Assembly: GCF_900106525.1 (NCBI RefSeq)
Contig: NZ_FNOG01000006.1
Span: forward strand, 191,390 to 255,389
Origin: Lysobacter enzymogenes
GTDB taxonomy: Bacteria; Pseudomonadota; Gammaproteobacteria; Xanthomonadales; Xanthomonadaceae
Reading direction: 5' to 3'
DNA: 64,000 nt
This document shows, in pieces, positions 1 through 9,111 of the stretch. The position numbers and the translations under genes are program-made. The notes beneath the pieces are model-generated. The model saw nothing but the letters and a program-made list of their open reading frames with translations, did not search any database and had not been told where the DNA came from. Position 1 is the first letter of the stretch. Each line of letters starts with the position of its first letter.

Positions 1-141
1 GCGGATCATCTTGCACAGGGTGTTGCGCAAGGCCGCGGTGACCGCGTGTTCGTCGCCCGCGGCGACCGCGGCGTCGATGGCGGCGACCAGCTTGTCGTGG
101 CCGGGGAAATCCAGGTCGGGCAGGGAATCGGTGGCGTTCAT
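1..141 (-). CDS. Partial CDS (first 47 residues), probable cysteine dioxygenase-like protein
   Basis: The reading frame starts at an ATG (139-141) and is open to the window edge, so only the N-terminus is present. Its start overlaps the stop of the metX-type gene by 4 bp (ATGA, 138-141), which means it lies downstream of metX in the same transcript and is probably translationally coupled. The visible residues (MNATDSLPDLDFPGHDKL, then an alanine-rich helix ending CKMIR) resemble the N-terminal helical part of cupin-type cysteine dioxygenases found in sulfur-amino-acid loci of Xanthomonadaceae. The iron-binding cupin motifs lie outside the window, so the family call rests on memory of similar N-termini and on context. 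That it is a real gene is much surer than its function. Confidence 0.5.
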   Translation of the reverse strand, partial: MNATDSLPDLDFPGHDKLVAAIDAAVAAGDEHAVTAALRNTLCKMIR

Positions 142-1298
142 GCCACCGATTCTACGCCCGTCCGCAGTTCGCTGAGAAATCCGCCCACGGCCGGGCCGAA
201 ACGGCCGATGTCGACCAGGAAGGCATCGTGGCCCTGCGGCGATTCCAGCGGCAGGAACCGCGCGTCGGCGCCGCCGGCGCGCAGGCCTTCGGCGATCTCG
301 CGCTGCTGCTGCAGCGGGAACAGGATGTCGGTGTGCACGCCGATGGCCAGGGCCTTTTCGACCCGGATCGAGGCCAGCCCGCGCCGCACCTGTTCATCAT
401 TGTCGAGGCCGTCGCTGGCGCCGCAGTAATCACCGATGTCGAACCAGTCCATCGAGCGGCTCAGGTACAGGTAGCAGTTGGGATCGAAGCGGCGCACGAA
501 GCGGCGCGCGTGGCCTTCCAGGTAGCTTTCGACCTCGAACTCCAGGCCGAAGGGCTCCTCGTCGAGGCGGTCGGAATCCAGCCGTACGCGGCCGAAGCGC
601 CCGTCCCACTCCAGCGCCGAGCGGTAGGTTATGACGCCGAGCTTGCGCGCCATGCGCATGCCCGATTCGGGGTAGTCGGTTTCGTCGTAGCGGCCCTGGT
701 TCCACTTCGGGTCCAGGCGGATCGCCTCGCGTTGCAGCGAGCGGATCGCGATCGAGAACGGCAGCGCGCGCGCCGCGCCGGAGATGTTGATGTGGGTGCG
801 GGCCAGGCCCGGATGGCGCACCAGCAGCGCCAGCGCGGTCATGCCGCCCATCGAGTTGCCGATCACGCAGGCCAGCCGCTCGATGCCGAGCGCGCGCACC
901 ACGTGCGCGGCGGCGTCGGCGCCGTCTTCGATCGACAGTTCGGGGAACTCCAGCCGGTAGAGATCGCCGCTGGCGGCGTCGACCGAGGCCGGGCCGGTCG
1001 AGCCTTTGCAGCTGCCCAGCGAGTTCACGCAGATCACGAACCAGTGGTCGCTGTCGATCGGCTTGCCCGGGCCGAGCATCGCTTCCCACCAGCCCGGCTC
1101 GGGATTGGCGGCGTTGGCGGCGGCGTGCGCGTCGGGCGACAGGCCGGTGACGATCAGCACTGCGTTGTCGCGCGCGGGGTTGAGTTCGCCCCAGGTCTCG
1201 TAAGCGATGCGCGCGCCGGTCAGGGCGCCGCCGCGTTTCATCGCGAACGGCGAGGGCAGGTCGATATGGCGGGTGCCGGGCGGGATGAATTCGGTCAT
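138..1298 (-). CDS. metX: MetX-type homoserine/serine O-acyltransferase (alpha/beta hydrolase)
   Basis: The 386-residue protein is full length for the MetX family. It has the alpha/beta-hydrolase nucleophile motif GNSMGG (Ser149), the N-terminal AYETWGELN block, and the C-terminal catalytic Asp (HTDILFP) and His (QGHDAFL). The family transfers an acetyl or succinyl group to the hydroxyl of homoserine, entering methionine synthesis, or in Xanthomonadaceae relatives to serine, entering cysteine synthesis. The sequence proves the fold and triad, not the acyl donor or acceptor. The elbow reads GNSMGG, where classical homoserine acetyltransferases usually have GGSMGG, which fits the succinyltransferase branch. 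It overlaps the downstream gene by 4 bp. The start ATG at 1296-1298 gives the conserved MTEFIPPGTR N-terminus. Confidence 0.9.
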   Translation of the reverse strand: MTEFIPPGTRHIDLPSPFAMKRGGALTGARIAYETWGELNPARDNAVLIVTGLSPDAHAAANAANPEPGWWEAMLGPGKPIDSDHWFVICVNSLGSCKGSTGPASVDAASGDLYRLEFPELSIEDGADAAAHVVRALGIERLACVIGNSMGGMTALALLVRHPGLARTHINISGAARALPFSIAIRSLQREAIRLDPKWNQGRYDETDYPESGMRMARKLGVITYRSALEWDGRFGRVRLDSDRLDEEPFGLEFEVESYLEGHARRFVRRFDPNCYLYLSRSMDWFDIGDYCGASDGLDNDEQVRRGLASIRVEKALAIGVHTDILFPLQQQREIAEGLRAGGADARFLPLESPQGHDAFLVDIGRFGPAVGGFLSELRTGVESVA

Positions 1299-1687
1299 GC
1301 CTTGCTCGTGTGGCCGGCGCGGGGCCGGCGGGCGGGCTGATGGGGCGCGGCGCTGCGGATGCGCGCGACGGTCGCGGTGCAGCCTAAACCATCGCCGCGG
1401 CAGGCGAGTGCGACGGGAACGGCGAATGCGTTATCGCGATATGGCCGGCAGGCGGGGCGATGGGTTTTTCTGCGGGATTTTCCGCCCCCGCAGGCCGCTC
1501 TCGTGGGAGGGACTTCAGTCCCGATGCTTTTCGGTCGGGTCGCGGCGATCTGGCACAAAGGCGTCGGGACCGAAGTCCCTCCCACAGGAAGGTCCCTCCC
1601 ACAAGCAGGCGCCTCTCATAAGGGGGCTCTCCCACACGGGCGAGCTTCAGGGCCGAAGCCTTTCCCGCAGCGCGGACCGGCAGCGGA
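1299..1687. other. Non-coding gap between metX and the ccm operon, with an inverted repeat
   Basis: I see no convincing gene in these 389 bases; frames crossing it have unnatural composition. It should hold the metX promoter (near 1299-1400) and the 3' end of the ccm transcript. The clearest structure is the inverted repeat at 1503-1585, described separately. Confidence 0.6.
1503..1585. repeat. Inverted repeat, intergenic palindromic element
   Basis: The two arms at 1503-1527 (starts GTGGGAGGGACTT) and 1561-1585 (ends AAGTCCCTCCCAC) are almost perfect reverse complements across a loop of about 33 bases. A further partial arm (GTCCCTCCCACA) follows at about 1591-1602. This looks like one of the dispersed palindromes common between genes in Lysobacter and Xanthomonas. 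It could also act as a bidirectional transcript end for the minus-strand ccm operon, but no T-run follows. Confidence 0.75.
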
Positions 1688-2749
1688 TCACTCGACCACG
1701 CGGTCGATCACCACCACCACCGTGTCCTTGCTGTCGCTGGCCACCGTCTTCGGCGCCGAGGCCAGGTCGCCCGGCTGCGGCATCGCGTTGCCGGATGCCG
1801 AGACCCGCGCCAGCACCTGCACTTTCGGCGACTGCGAGAGCTTCATCGTCGGCATCGGGCCGTCGCCGTCGTCGAGCACGACCTCGAGCGGGAACGCCGA
1901 CAGCGGGTGCTTTTCCACCGCCAGCGGCATCGGCGGGCCGCCGTCCTGGCGCGCGAGCACGAACACGCTGGCCTGGGCCGGCAGTTTGGCCTTGAGCGCC
2001 GGCGCCAGTTCGACCCGGACCTTGAGCCCGGGGCCCGCGGCGGTCGCGGCTGCGCCCGGCGCGGTCGCGGCGGCGCCGGCCGCCGGCAACGACAGCGGCT
2101 CCAGGCCGGCGTCCTTGCGCGCGCCGTTGATCTGGTCGAGCAGGCTCGTCGCGGTGCCGGCCTGGACCACGCTCAGCAGCGGCTCCCAGGTCTTGGCCGC
2201 GTCGCCGGGGCGGTCGGCCTGGCGCTGGGCGATGCCGAGGAACCAGCGCGCGCGCTGGTGCATCGGCTGCTGCTCCAGCGCGTGTTCGAGCATGCGCACG
2301 GCGTCTTCGTCGAAGCGGCGCTCGCGCGTGGCCAGGGCGCGCGCTTCGGCGGCCTCGGCGAGCAGGTCGGGATTGTCCGGGGCGAGCTTGAGCGCGCGCG
2401 CGTAGGCGTCGCGGGCCTTCACCGCCAGGCCCTGCGCGGTGTAGGCGCTGGCCAGCAGGCGCCAGCCTTCGATCTGGTTGGGATCGCGGTCGAGCTCGGT
2501 TTCCAACTGGGTCACCGCGTCGGCCAGGGTCTGCGGCGCGCGGCGTTGCTCGGGCTGCAGCGCGCGCGGCGCGCCCAGGCCCAGGTACAGCGCCAGCGTC
2601 GCCAGCGCCAGCGCGACGCCCAGGCCCGCGCCCAGCACCGGGCGCGCGCGCCACAGCGGATGCAGGGCGTAACCGAGCGCGAACAGCGCCAATGCCGTGC
2701 CCGCCGCGGCGAACGCGGCGGTGGAACCCAAAGCCATCGTCGCCGCCAT
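1688..2749 (-). CDS. ccmI: Cytochrome c biogenesis protein CcmI (TPR, apocytochrome chaperone)
   Basis: This is the last gene of the ccm operon. Two hydrophobic segments (about residues 5-30 and 42-60) precede TPR-like helices (about 75-230; QIEGWRLLASAYTAQG, DNPDLLAEAAEARALA). A low-complexity Ala/Pro linker leads to a C-terminal domain of about 110 residues. This matches CcmI/CycH, which binds apocytochrome c and presents it to the CcmF/CcmH haem ligation complex at the periplasmic face. I chose the internal ATG at 2747-2749 (MAATMALG) because it overlaps the ccmH stop by one base (TGATG) and the sequence upstream in frame is unnaturally Arg/Gly rich. The length, 353 aa, is typical. Confidence 0.88.
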   Translation of the reverse strand: MAATMALGSTAAFAAAGTALALFALGYALHPLWRARPVLGAGLGVALALATLALYLGLGAPRALQPEQRRAPQTLADAVTQLETELDRDPNQIEGWRLLASAYTAQGLAVKARDAYARALKLAPDNPDLLAEAAEARALATRERRFDEDAVRMLEHALEQQPMHQRARWFLGIAQRQADRPGDAAKTWEPLLSVVQAGTATSLLDQINGARKDAGLEPLSLPAAGAAATAPGAAATAAGPGLKVRVELAPALKAKLPAQASVFVLARQDGGPPMPLAVEKHPLSAFPLEVVLDDGDGPMPTMKLSQSPKVQVLARVSASGNAMPQPGDLASAPKTVASDSKDTVVVVIDRVVE

Positions 2750-3261
2750 CACCACTCCTGTTCCTCGTCGTTGCGCTGTCCCGCTGCGCTCGCATCGGCC
2801 GCGGCCGCGCGCGAACGCACCACCCGCGCCAGCGCGAACCCGCCGGCCAGCAGCACCAGGGCCGGACCGAACCACAGCAGCCAGGTGGTGGATTCAACAC
2901 GAGGACGGTAGAGCACGAACTCGCCATAGCGCTCGACCAGGAAATCCTTGATCTGCGCGTCGCTCTTGCCCTGGTGCATCAGCTCCAGCACTTCGCGGCG
3001 CAGGTCGTGGGCGATCTGCGCGTTGGAGTCGGCCAGCGACTGGTTCTGGCACATCACGCAGCGCAGCTCGGCGACCAGGGCGTGGAAGCGGCGCTCCTCG
3101 GCCGGATCGTTGTAGCGCAGCGGTTGCGGATCGCTGGCCGGCTGGGCGGACAGCGGCGCGTACAGGCTCAGCACCAGCGCCGCCGCGGCCAGCGCGTGGC
3201 GCGACGCGGCGACGAAACGGCGGCCGCCCGCTGCGGCGGTGAGGTGGCCGGCCTGGCTCAT
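2749..3261 (-). CDS. ccmH: Cytochrome c-type biogenesis protein CcmH/CycL
   Basis: The protein has 170 residues. An N-terminal signal or anchor (about 22-40) is followed by the thiol domain with the CxxC motif RCVMCQNQS (Cys68, Cys71), then a C-terminal membrane helix (STTWLLWFGPALVLLAGGF) and a short charged tail. CcmH reduces or holds the apocytochrome CxxCH cysteines for haem attachment. The start ATG at 3259-3261 overlaps the dsbE stop by 4 bp, and the C-terminus overlaps ccmI by one base, so the three genes should be translated together. Confidence 0.93.
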   Translation of the reverse strand: MSQAGHLTAAAGGRRFVAASRHALAAAALVLSLYAPLSAQPASDPQPLRYNDPAEERRFHALVAELRCVMCQNQSLADSNAQIAHDLRREVLELMHQGKSDAQIKDFLVERYGEFVLYRPRVESTTWLLWFGPALVLLAGGFALARVVRSRAAAADASAAGQRNDEEQEW

Positions 3262-3851
3262 CGCGCCTGTCCGCGCGGGGCGGGTCCGAGTCGGTCGAGT
3301 TGCGGAATCAGCTCGTCGCGGATGACTTTGTCGGTCAGCGGGCCGACGAACTTCCAGCGCACCACGCCCTGGGCGTCGACCAGGAAAGTCTCCGGCGCGC
3401 CGTAGATGCCCCAGTCGATCGCCGCCTTGCCTTCGTAATCGGCGACCACGACGAAGTAGGGATTGCCGAATTCCTCCAGCCAGCGCAGCGCGTCGGCGTG
3501 CTCGTCCTTCCAGTTGAAGCCGACCACGCGCACGCGCTTGGTCTCGGCGAAGCGGGTCAGCACCGGGTGCTCGTCGCGGCAGGCCGGGCACCAGCTGCCC
3601 CAGACGTTGAGCAGGTAGGGCGCGCCGCGCAGGTCCTGCGTCGACATCAGCCGGCCGGCCTCGTGCAGCACCGGCAGCGAGAAATGCGGCGCGGGCTTGC
3701 CGATCAGCGGCGAGGGCAGTTTCTCGCGGTCGGGGTTGCGGCTGAGCCACACGCCCGCGGCGAGCAGGACCGCCAGCGCGGCGAACACCGCCAGCGGCAG
3801 CCAGCGGGCTTTGTCGCGGCGCGCGCCGCCGTTGGGGACGGGAGTGTTCAT
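3258..3851 (-). CDS. dsbE: Periplasmic thiol:disulfide interchange protein DsbE/CcmG
   Basis: This is a 197-residue membrane-anchored thioredoxin-like protein. A signal anchor (about 17-36) is followed by a thioredoxin fold with active site GSWCPACRDEH (Cys88, Cys91) and the WGIYGAPETFLVD segment carrying the cis-proline loop typical of CcmG. It supplies reducing equivalents to CcmH and the apocytochrome. The start ATG at 3849-3851 overlaps the ccmF stop (ATGA), and the gene end overlaps ccmH in the same way. Confidence 0.94.
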   Translation of the reverse strand: MNTPVPNGGARRDKARWLPLAVFAALAVLLAAGVWLSRNPDREKLPSPLIGKPAPHFSLPVLHEAGRLMSTQDLRGAPYLLNVWGSWCPACRDEHPVLTRFAETKRVRVVGFNWKDEHADALRWLEEFGNPYFVVVADYEGKAAIDWGIYGAPETFLVDAQGVVRWKFVGPLTDKVIRDELIPQLDRLGPAPRGQAR

Positions 3852-5848
3852 GCCTGTTGCTCTCCTGCGAGGGGGCGCAGCGGCGCGTCGTCCGCCTGCG
3901 GCCGCGGCGCCGCGCCGGCGCGCGCGTCGGCCTTGACCCGGAACCGCCGATCCGCCGCGGCGACGAAGCCGCCGAGCATCATCAGCAGCGCGCCGAGCCA
4001 GACCCAGCGCACGAACGGCTTGATGTGCACGCGCACCGCCCAGGCGCCGTCGCCGAGCGGTTCGCCCAGGGCGACGTACAGGTCGCGGGTGAAGCCGCGC
4101 GCGATCGCCGCTTCGGTCATGACCTGGCCGCCGCTGGCGTAGGCGCGCTTCTCCGGATGCAGCACGGTCAGCTCGCGGTCGCCGTCGAACACGGTCACGG
4201 TGCCGTAGTCGGCTTCGTAGTTCGGGCCGATGCTGTGCTTGACGCTGTCGAAGCGGAACGAATAGCGGCCCAGGTCCAGACTGCTGCCCGGCGCCAGCGC
4301 GACCTCGCGCTGCACGCTCAGGCCCTCGACCAGCAACGCGCCGACCAGGAACACGGCGACGCCGAAGTGGGCCAGGGTCATGCCGAGCATTTCCGCGGTG
4401 AAGCGGGTGCCGGCGCTGGTGCTGCGCAGCCGCGTCCACACGAAGCGCGCGGTGCCGGCGCCGACCCACAGCGCGCCGCCGACGCCGGCGGCGACCTTGA
4501 GCGGGCCTTGCGGGGCGAGGAAGAACGCGGCGATCGCGCCGCCCAGCGCCAGCCCGGCCCACGGTACCAGCATCGCCGCCGGCCGCGAGACCTGCTCGCG
4601 CTGCCAGCGGAACAGCGGGCCGAACGGCAGCAGCAGCACCAGCGGCGCCATCAGCAGCACGAACATCAGCGCGAAGTAGGGCGGGCCGACCGAAATCTTG
4701 CCGAGGTTCAACGAATCGGCCAGCAGCGGGTACAAGGTGCCCAGCAGCACCATCGCGCAGGCCGTGGTCAGCAGCAGGTTGTTGGCCAGCAGCAGGGTTT
4801 CGCGCGAGGCCAGTTCGAACGGCTTGCCCGGATCGTCCTGTGCCGACGGCGCGCGCAGCGCGTACAGCAGCAGCGAGCCGCCGATGACGATGCCGAGGAA
4901 GATCAGCACGAACAGCCCGCGCGAAGGATCGGCGGCGAAGGCGTGCACGCTGGTCAGCACGCCGGAGCGGACCAGGAAGGTGCCCAGCAGCGACAGCGAG
5001 AACGCGGCGATGGCCAGCAGCAAGGTCCAGCCGCGGAAGCTGCCGCGCTTTTCGGTCGCCGCCTGCGAATGCAGCAGCGCCGCGCCGGCCAGCCACGGCA
5101 TGAAGCTGGCGTTCTCGACCGGATCCCAGAACCACCAGCCGCCCCAGCCCAGTTCGTAATACGCCCACCACGAGCCCAGGGCGATGCCCAGGGTCAGGAA
5201 GGCCCAGGCGATGTTGGTCCACGGCCGGGTCCAGCGCAGCCAGCGCGCGTCGACGCGGCCGTCCAGCAGCGCGGCGATGGCGAAGGCGAACGGCACGCTG
5301 AATCCGACGTAGCCGATGTAGAGCATCGGCGGGTGGATGATCAGGCCCGGATCCTGCAGCAGCGGATTGAGGTCGCGGCCTTGCGCCGCCGCCGGCAGCA
5401 GCCGCGCGAACGGATTGCTGGTGAAGATCAGGAACGCCAGGAAACCGACGCTGACGATGCCCATCACCCCGAGCACGCGCGCGATCACCGGCGCCGGCAA
5501 GGCCTTGGAGAAGCGCGCCACCGCGCCGGTCCACAGCGCCAGCACCAGCGCCCACAGCAGCAGCGAGCCCTCGTGCGCGCCCCACACCGCCGAATAGCGA
5601 TAGATCACCGGCAGCAGCGAGTTGCTGTTCTCGGCGACGTAGCGCAGCGAGAAATCCTGGGTGACGAAGGCCTCGGTGAGGATCGCGAACGCGAACGCGA
5701 CCATCGCCAACTGCGAGTAAGCCGCCGGCCGCGCCAGCGCCATCCACGCATCGATGCCGCGCTGCGCGCCGATCAGCGGCAGGCTCGCCTGCAGCGCCGA
5801 AATCAGCAGGGCGAGGATGAGGGCGATCTGGCCGAGTTCAGGCAGCAT
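3848..5848 (-). CDS. ccmF: Haem lyase CcmF/NrfE family
   Basis: The 666-residue multi-pass inner membrane protein carries the Trp-rich WWD motif (GWGGWWFWDPVENASFMPW), the signature of the CcmF haem handling family, followed by the LHSQAATEKRGSFRGWT block. CcmF performs haem ligation to apocytochrome c together with CcmH and CcmI. Length and motif order are normal. Its stop overlaps dsbE by 4 bp. A gap of 99 bases with no visible gene separates it from ccmE upstream. Confidence 0.96.
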   Translation of the reverse strand: MLPELGQIALILALLISALQASLPLIGAQRGIDAWMALARPAAYSQLAMVAFAFAILTEAFVTQDFSLRYVAENSNSLLPVIYRYSAVWGAHEGSLLLWALVLALWTGAVARFSKALPAPVIARVLGVMGIVSVGFLAFLIFTSNPFARLLPAAAQGRDLNPLLQDPGLIIHPPMLYIGYVGFSVPFAFAIAALLDGRVDARWLRWTRPWTNIAWAFLTLGIALGSWWAYYELGWGGWWFWDPVENASFMPWLAGAALLHSQAATEKRGSFRGWTLLLAIAAFSLSLLGTFLVRSGVLTSVHAFAADPSRGLFVLIFLGIVIGGSLLLYALRAPSAQDDPGKPFELASRETLLLANNLLLTTACAMVLLGTLYPLLADSLNLGKISVGPPYFALMFVLLMAPLVLLLPFGPLFRWQREQVSRPAAMLVPWAGLALGGAIAAFFLAPQGPLKVAAGVGGALWVGAGTARFVWTRLRSTSAGTRFTAEMLGMTLAHFGVAVFLVGALLVEGLSVQREVALAPGSSLDLGRYSFRFDSVKHSIGPNYEADYGTVTVFDGDRELTVLHPEKRAYASGGQVMTEAAIARGFTRDLYVALGEPLGDGAWAVRVHIKPFVRWVWLGALLMMLGGFVAAADRRFRVKADARAGAAPRPQADDAPLRPLAGEQQA

Positions 5849-5947
5849 GCGGCGGCGCCTTGCGGGAAAGGGGAAGCGTGCGGGCGATGGGCCGCGCGCG
5901 CGGGCGCGGCGACGCGAGTGCGAACGAAGCCGACGCAGCGGTAGCGA

Positions 5948-6415
5948 TCAACGCGCGGCTTCCTTGCCGCCGGGCGCCGCGACATCGTGCTTCTTGTGCG
6001 CCTGGCCCATCTTGTCGGCCACTTCCTTGGGCATGTAGCTCTCGTCGTGCTTGGCCAGGATCTCTTCGGCGACGAAGGTGTCGCCCTGCATGCGGCCGGT
6101 GGCGACCACGGCCTGCTTCTCGCGGAACAGGTCGGGCAGGATGCCGGTGTACTTGACCGGCATCTGCGCATCGCCGTCGTCGACCCGGAAGTGGGCGTCG
6201 AGCGAGCCGGGCGCGCGCTGGAACGAGCCGGCGGCGACCATGCCGCCGAGGCGGAAGCGCGCGTGGCCGCCGGCTTCGCCGCGCAGCACTTCGCTGGGCG
6301 TGTAGAGATAGGCGATGTTGCGCTGCAAGGCGGTGGCGACCAGGGCGGTGGCTACGCCGGCGGCGGCGACCAGGCCCAGCACCCACAGCAGACGGCGGCG
6401 GCGGGTCGGATTCAT
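5948..6415 (-). CDS. ccmE: Periplasmic haem chaperone CcmE
   Basis: The protein has 155 residues, with an N-terminal membrane anchor (about 9-30) and the OB-fold domain. The conserved haem-attaching histidine is in [12 protein letters not shown] (His123), and RFRLGGMV and [11 protein letters not shown] are family hallmarks. CcmE receives haem from CcmABCD and passes it to CcmF. The start overlaps ccmD by 4 bp. The C-terminal tail is short and charged. Confidence 0.95.
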   Translation of the reverse strand: MNPTRRRRLLWVLGLVAAAGVATALVATALQRNIAYLYTPSEVLRGEAGGHARFRLGGMVAAGSFQRAPGSLDAHFRVDDGDAQMPVKYTGILPDLFREKQAVVATGRMQGDTFVAEEILAKHDESYMPKEVADKMGQAHKKHDVAAPGGKEAAR

Positions 6416-6591
6416 CGGCTCAACTCGTTGGAGGCGTCGTCGCGCGACGCGGGGCGGGCAGGCGGGCGCTGCGCGCGCTGGCGGGCCAGGCGCAGCTCGC
6501 GGCGGATCTGCAGCCGGGTCGAGAGGTAGTCCCAGCCCAGCACGACCACGAACACGGCATAGGCGCCGATCAGATAGGGCACGTGGGTCAT
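6412..6591 (-). CDS. ccmD: Haem exporter subunit CcmD
   Basis: This small 59-residue protein has a single N-terminal membrane helix ([20 protein letters not shown]) and a basic cytoplasmic tail, exactly the CcmD pattern. CcmD stabilises the CcmC-CcmE complex and helps release holo-CcmE. The ATG at 6589-6591 overlaps the ccmC stop, and the stop overlaps the ccmE start. Confidence 0.9.
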   Translation of the reverse strand: MTHVPYLIGAYAVFVVVLGWDYLSTRLQIRRELRLARQRAQRPPARPASRDDASNELSR

Positions 6592-7355
6592 GCGCGTTCG
6601 CCTCCGGCCGGCGTGCCCTGGGCGAGCTGGGCGACCCAGGCCTTGCCCGATTCGCGGCGCAGGTTGTCGGCGCGCGCGCGGGCGAGCAGGGCGCCGACGA
6701 ACCACAGCTTGGTCCCGATCAGCATCCAGATCAGCGGCGGCAGCATGCTCGGGTCCATGTGCGACGGGCCGAACATGTTGATGGTCGAGCCCTGGTGCAG
6801 CGAGTTCCACCACACCACCGAATAGCGGATCACCGGCAGCAGGGCGACGCCGACGATGGCCAGCAGGCCGGCCGCGCGCGCCGCGTTGCGGCGGTCGTCG
6901 ATGGCGTGGTACAGGCCCATCACGCCCAGGTACAGGAACAGCAGGATCAGTTCGGTGGTCAGGCGCGGATCCCACTCCCACCAGGTCCCCCACATCGGCT
7001 TGCCCCAGATCGAACCGGTGGCCAGGGTGATCAGGGTGAAGCCGGCGCCGATCGGCGCGCAGGCCATGGCCAGGATCTCGCACAGCTTGATCCGCCAGAC
7101 CAGGGCGATGGCGGAATAGATCGCCATCAGCGCGAACACCGCCAGGCTCATCCAGGCGCTGGGCACGTGGATGTAGAAGATGCGGAAGCCGTCGAGCTGC
7201 TCGCTGTGCGGCGGCGCCACGAACAAGGCGCCGTAGATGCCCCAGGCCATGACCAGCAAGCCCAGACCGTAACCCCAAGGCGCCCAGCGCGCGGCGAAGC
7301 GGTCGAAGACGGGCGGCGAGCCGAGTTTGTGGAACCACAGGACGAGCGGATTCAT
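6588..7355 (-). CDS. ccmC: Haem ABC transporter permease CcmC
   Basis: This 255-residue, six-helix membrane protein carries the WWD signature [11 protein letters not shown] and conserved periplasmic histidines (YIHVPSAW and [13 protein letters not shown]). CcmC presents haem to CcmE at the periplasmic side. Upstream, 144 bases (7356-7499) without a visible gene separate it from ccmB. Confidence 0.96.
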   Translation of the reverse strand: MNPLVLWFHKLGSPPVFDRFAARWAPWGYGLGLLVMAWGIYGALFVAPPHSEQLDGFRIFYIHVPSAWMSLAVFALMAIYSAIALVWRIKLCEILAMACAPIGAGFTLITLATGSIWGKPMWGTWWEWDPRLTTELILLFLYLGVMGLYHAIDDRRNAARAAGLLAIVGVALLPVIRYSVVWWNSLHQGSTINMFGPSHMDPSMLPPLIWMLIGTKLWFVGALLARARADNLRRESGKAWVAQLAQGTPAGGERA

Positions 7356-7499
7356 TCAGCGGTTCGTTCGCGGTCTGGCGTCTGGGTCGCGGGCGGCGGC
7401 CTGGACTGTTGGCGCGCGCCGGACGGCGCGCGGGCTAAGGACGGGGCGTTCTACCTTGCGGGGTCGGGCGTACTGCCTTGGGACTATGCCGCAACGCCG

Positions 7500-8216
7500 T
7501 CAGTTCAGCGCGATGCGGATCGCCGCAGCCGCCGCCAGCGGCGCCAGCAGCAGCGCGACGACCAGGATCGCGGCCAGCAACAGCAAGCCGCCGACCGGGT
7601 CCAGTCCCTGCGCCGCCCGGGCCACGCTGCCGGCGCCGAACACCAGCACCGGCACGTACAACGGCAAGGCCAGCAAGGCCACGAGGATACCAGAGCGCCG
7701 CATCCCGACCGTCAGCGCCGCGACCACCGCGCCGAGCAGGCTCAGCACCGGCGTGCCCAGCGCCAGCGACAGCAGCAGCACCGGCAATTGCTCGCGCGGC
7801 AGGTACAGCAGTTCGCCCAATACCGGCGCGGCGATCAGCAGCGGCAGCGAGGTCGTGGCCCAGTGGGTGAAGGTGCGCACCGCGACCAGCCAGCCCAGCG
7901 GCACCGGCGCCAGCATCCATTGCTCCAGCGAGCCGTCGTCGGCATCGCCGCGGAACAGGCTGTCCAGCGCCAGCAGCCCGGCCAGCAGGCAGGCCAGCCA
8001 CAGCACCCCGGCGGCGACCTTGGCCAGCGCGGCGTGGTCGCCGCCCAGGGCCAAAGCGAACAGCACCACCATCAGCAGGGCGAACAGCGCCGGTTGCAGG
8101 GCGTCGCCGCGGCGGCGCCAGAGCAGGCGCAGGTCGCGCGCGATCAGGGCGCGGGCCGCGCCGATCAGGCCCGGGGCGGTGGCGGCGACGGCGGCGTGTT
8201 CGGCCGGCGCGCTCAT
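7500..8216 (-). CDS. ccmB: Haem ABC transporter permease CcmB
   Basis: The protein has 238 residues and about six membrane helices. Typical stretches are [17 protein letters not shown] at the N-terminus and the [21 protein letters not shown] block. CcmB is the membrane partner of the CcmA ATPase in the System I machinery. I chose the ATG at 8214-8216 ([10 protein letters not shown]), which overlaps the ccmA stop by 4 bp. Upstream in-frame sequence belongs to the ccmA gene in another frame. Confidence 0.93.
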   Translation of the reverse strand: MSAPAEHAAVAATAPGLIGAARALIARDLRLLWRRRGDALQPALFALLMVVLFALALGGDHAALAKVAAGVLWLACLLAGLLALDSLFRGDADDGSLEQWMLAPVPLGWLVAVRTFTHWATTSLPLLIAAPVLGELLYLPREQLPVLLLSLALGTPVLSLLGAVVAALTVGMRRSGILVALLALPLYVPVLVFGAGSVARAAQGLDPVGGLLLLAAILVVALLLAPLAAAAAIRIALN

Positions 8217-8857
8217 GCGGCTTTCTCCAACTGCAGCAGGCGGGTGCGCACCGGCGGCGCGGCGTAGGCGCCGTGGGTGGTCACCAGCGCGGCGCCGCCC
8301 TCGCGCAGATGCGCCTGGACCATGCGGTTGACCAGCTCGATGCCTTCCAGGTCGAGGTTGGCGTAGGGCTCGTCGAGCAGCCACAGCGGCGCCGGCGACA
8401 TCCACAGCCGCGCCAGCGACAGGCGCTTCTTCTGCCCGGCCGACAGCTGCCGGGCCAGCGCGTCCTCGTAACCGGCCAGGCCGACCGTGGCCAGCGCGCG
8501 CGCGGCGTTCTGGCTGTGGCGGCGGCCGTGCAGGCCGCACAGGAAGTCGAGGTTCTCAACCGAGGTCAGGTCGGCCTTGAGCCCGGGCAGATGGCTCAGG
8601 TAGGCCAGCGCGCGGGCGCGCCGGGCCGGGTCGGCCGCCTCGCCCTGCAGCGCGATCTCGCCGCCATCGGCGCGCAGCAGCCCGGCCAACACTCTTAATA
8701 AGGTGGTCTTGCCGGCGCCGTTGTCGCCTTGCACCAGCAGCGCCTCGCCGGCCTCGACCGCGAAGTCCAGCGGCCCGAACACGGGCTCCTCGTTGCGCGC
8801 GAAGCGCAGGCCGCGGGCTTGCAGCAGCGGTGGGGCGGCGGAGTGCAGGGCGGTCAC
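8213..8857 (-). CDS. ccmA: Haem exporter ATP-binding protein CcmA
   Basis: The 214-residue ABC ATPase has Walker [10 protein letters not shown] (residues 44-52), the ABC signature [14 protein letters not shown], Walker B LWLLDEP and a switch histidine (VTTHGAY). It powers release of haem-loaded CcmE from CcmC. I place the start at the GTG at 8855-8857 ([13 protein letters not shown]), which gives the normal family length. An in-frame upstream ATG would add 59 residues of unlikely composition. It is the first gene of the operon, and the 254-base gap to 9111 should hold the promoter. Confidence 0.9.
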   Translation of the reverse strand: MTALHSAAPPLLQARGLRFARNEEPVFGPLDFAVEAGEALLVQGDNGAGKTTLLRVLAGLLRADGGEIALQGEAADPARRARALAYLSHLPGLKADLTSVENLDFLCGLHGRRHSQNAARALATVGLAGYEDALARQLSAGQKKRLSLARLWMSPAPLWLLDEPYANLDLEGIELVNRMVQAHLREGGAALVTTHGAYAAPPVRTRLLQLEKAA

Positions 8858-9111
8858 CGGTCGGGGCGTGCGGCCGGCCGGCCGCGGATCGCGCAGTTTA
8901 TGCGAGTCGCCCGGTTCGGTGAGCAGGTGGGCGGCGCATCGCGGCGGCGCCGGCTTCCCGCCTTGGCTCCGGCGAAAGCCGGTGCGCAGGTTGCGGTTGC
9001 GCTCAGTGCCGGGGAACGGGCGAGAACACATCAATAAGGTGTTCGGCTATCGCCGCAATCGCGCCGTGGGCCCGGGGCGTTCGAGCGGCGCAGGGAAGAA
9101 GGCGCGACGCC

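Noticed and set aside
1503-1585. Riboswitch or attenuator in front of metX
   Set aside because: The inverted repeat is the dispersed genome element and lies over 200 bases from the metX start; no SAM-riboswitch features are visible.
3857-5944. Long plus-strand frame of nearly 700 codons opposite ccmF
   Set aside because: Arg/Gln/His-rich composition without domains; ccmF on the minus strand has its full WWD motif.
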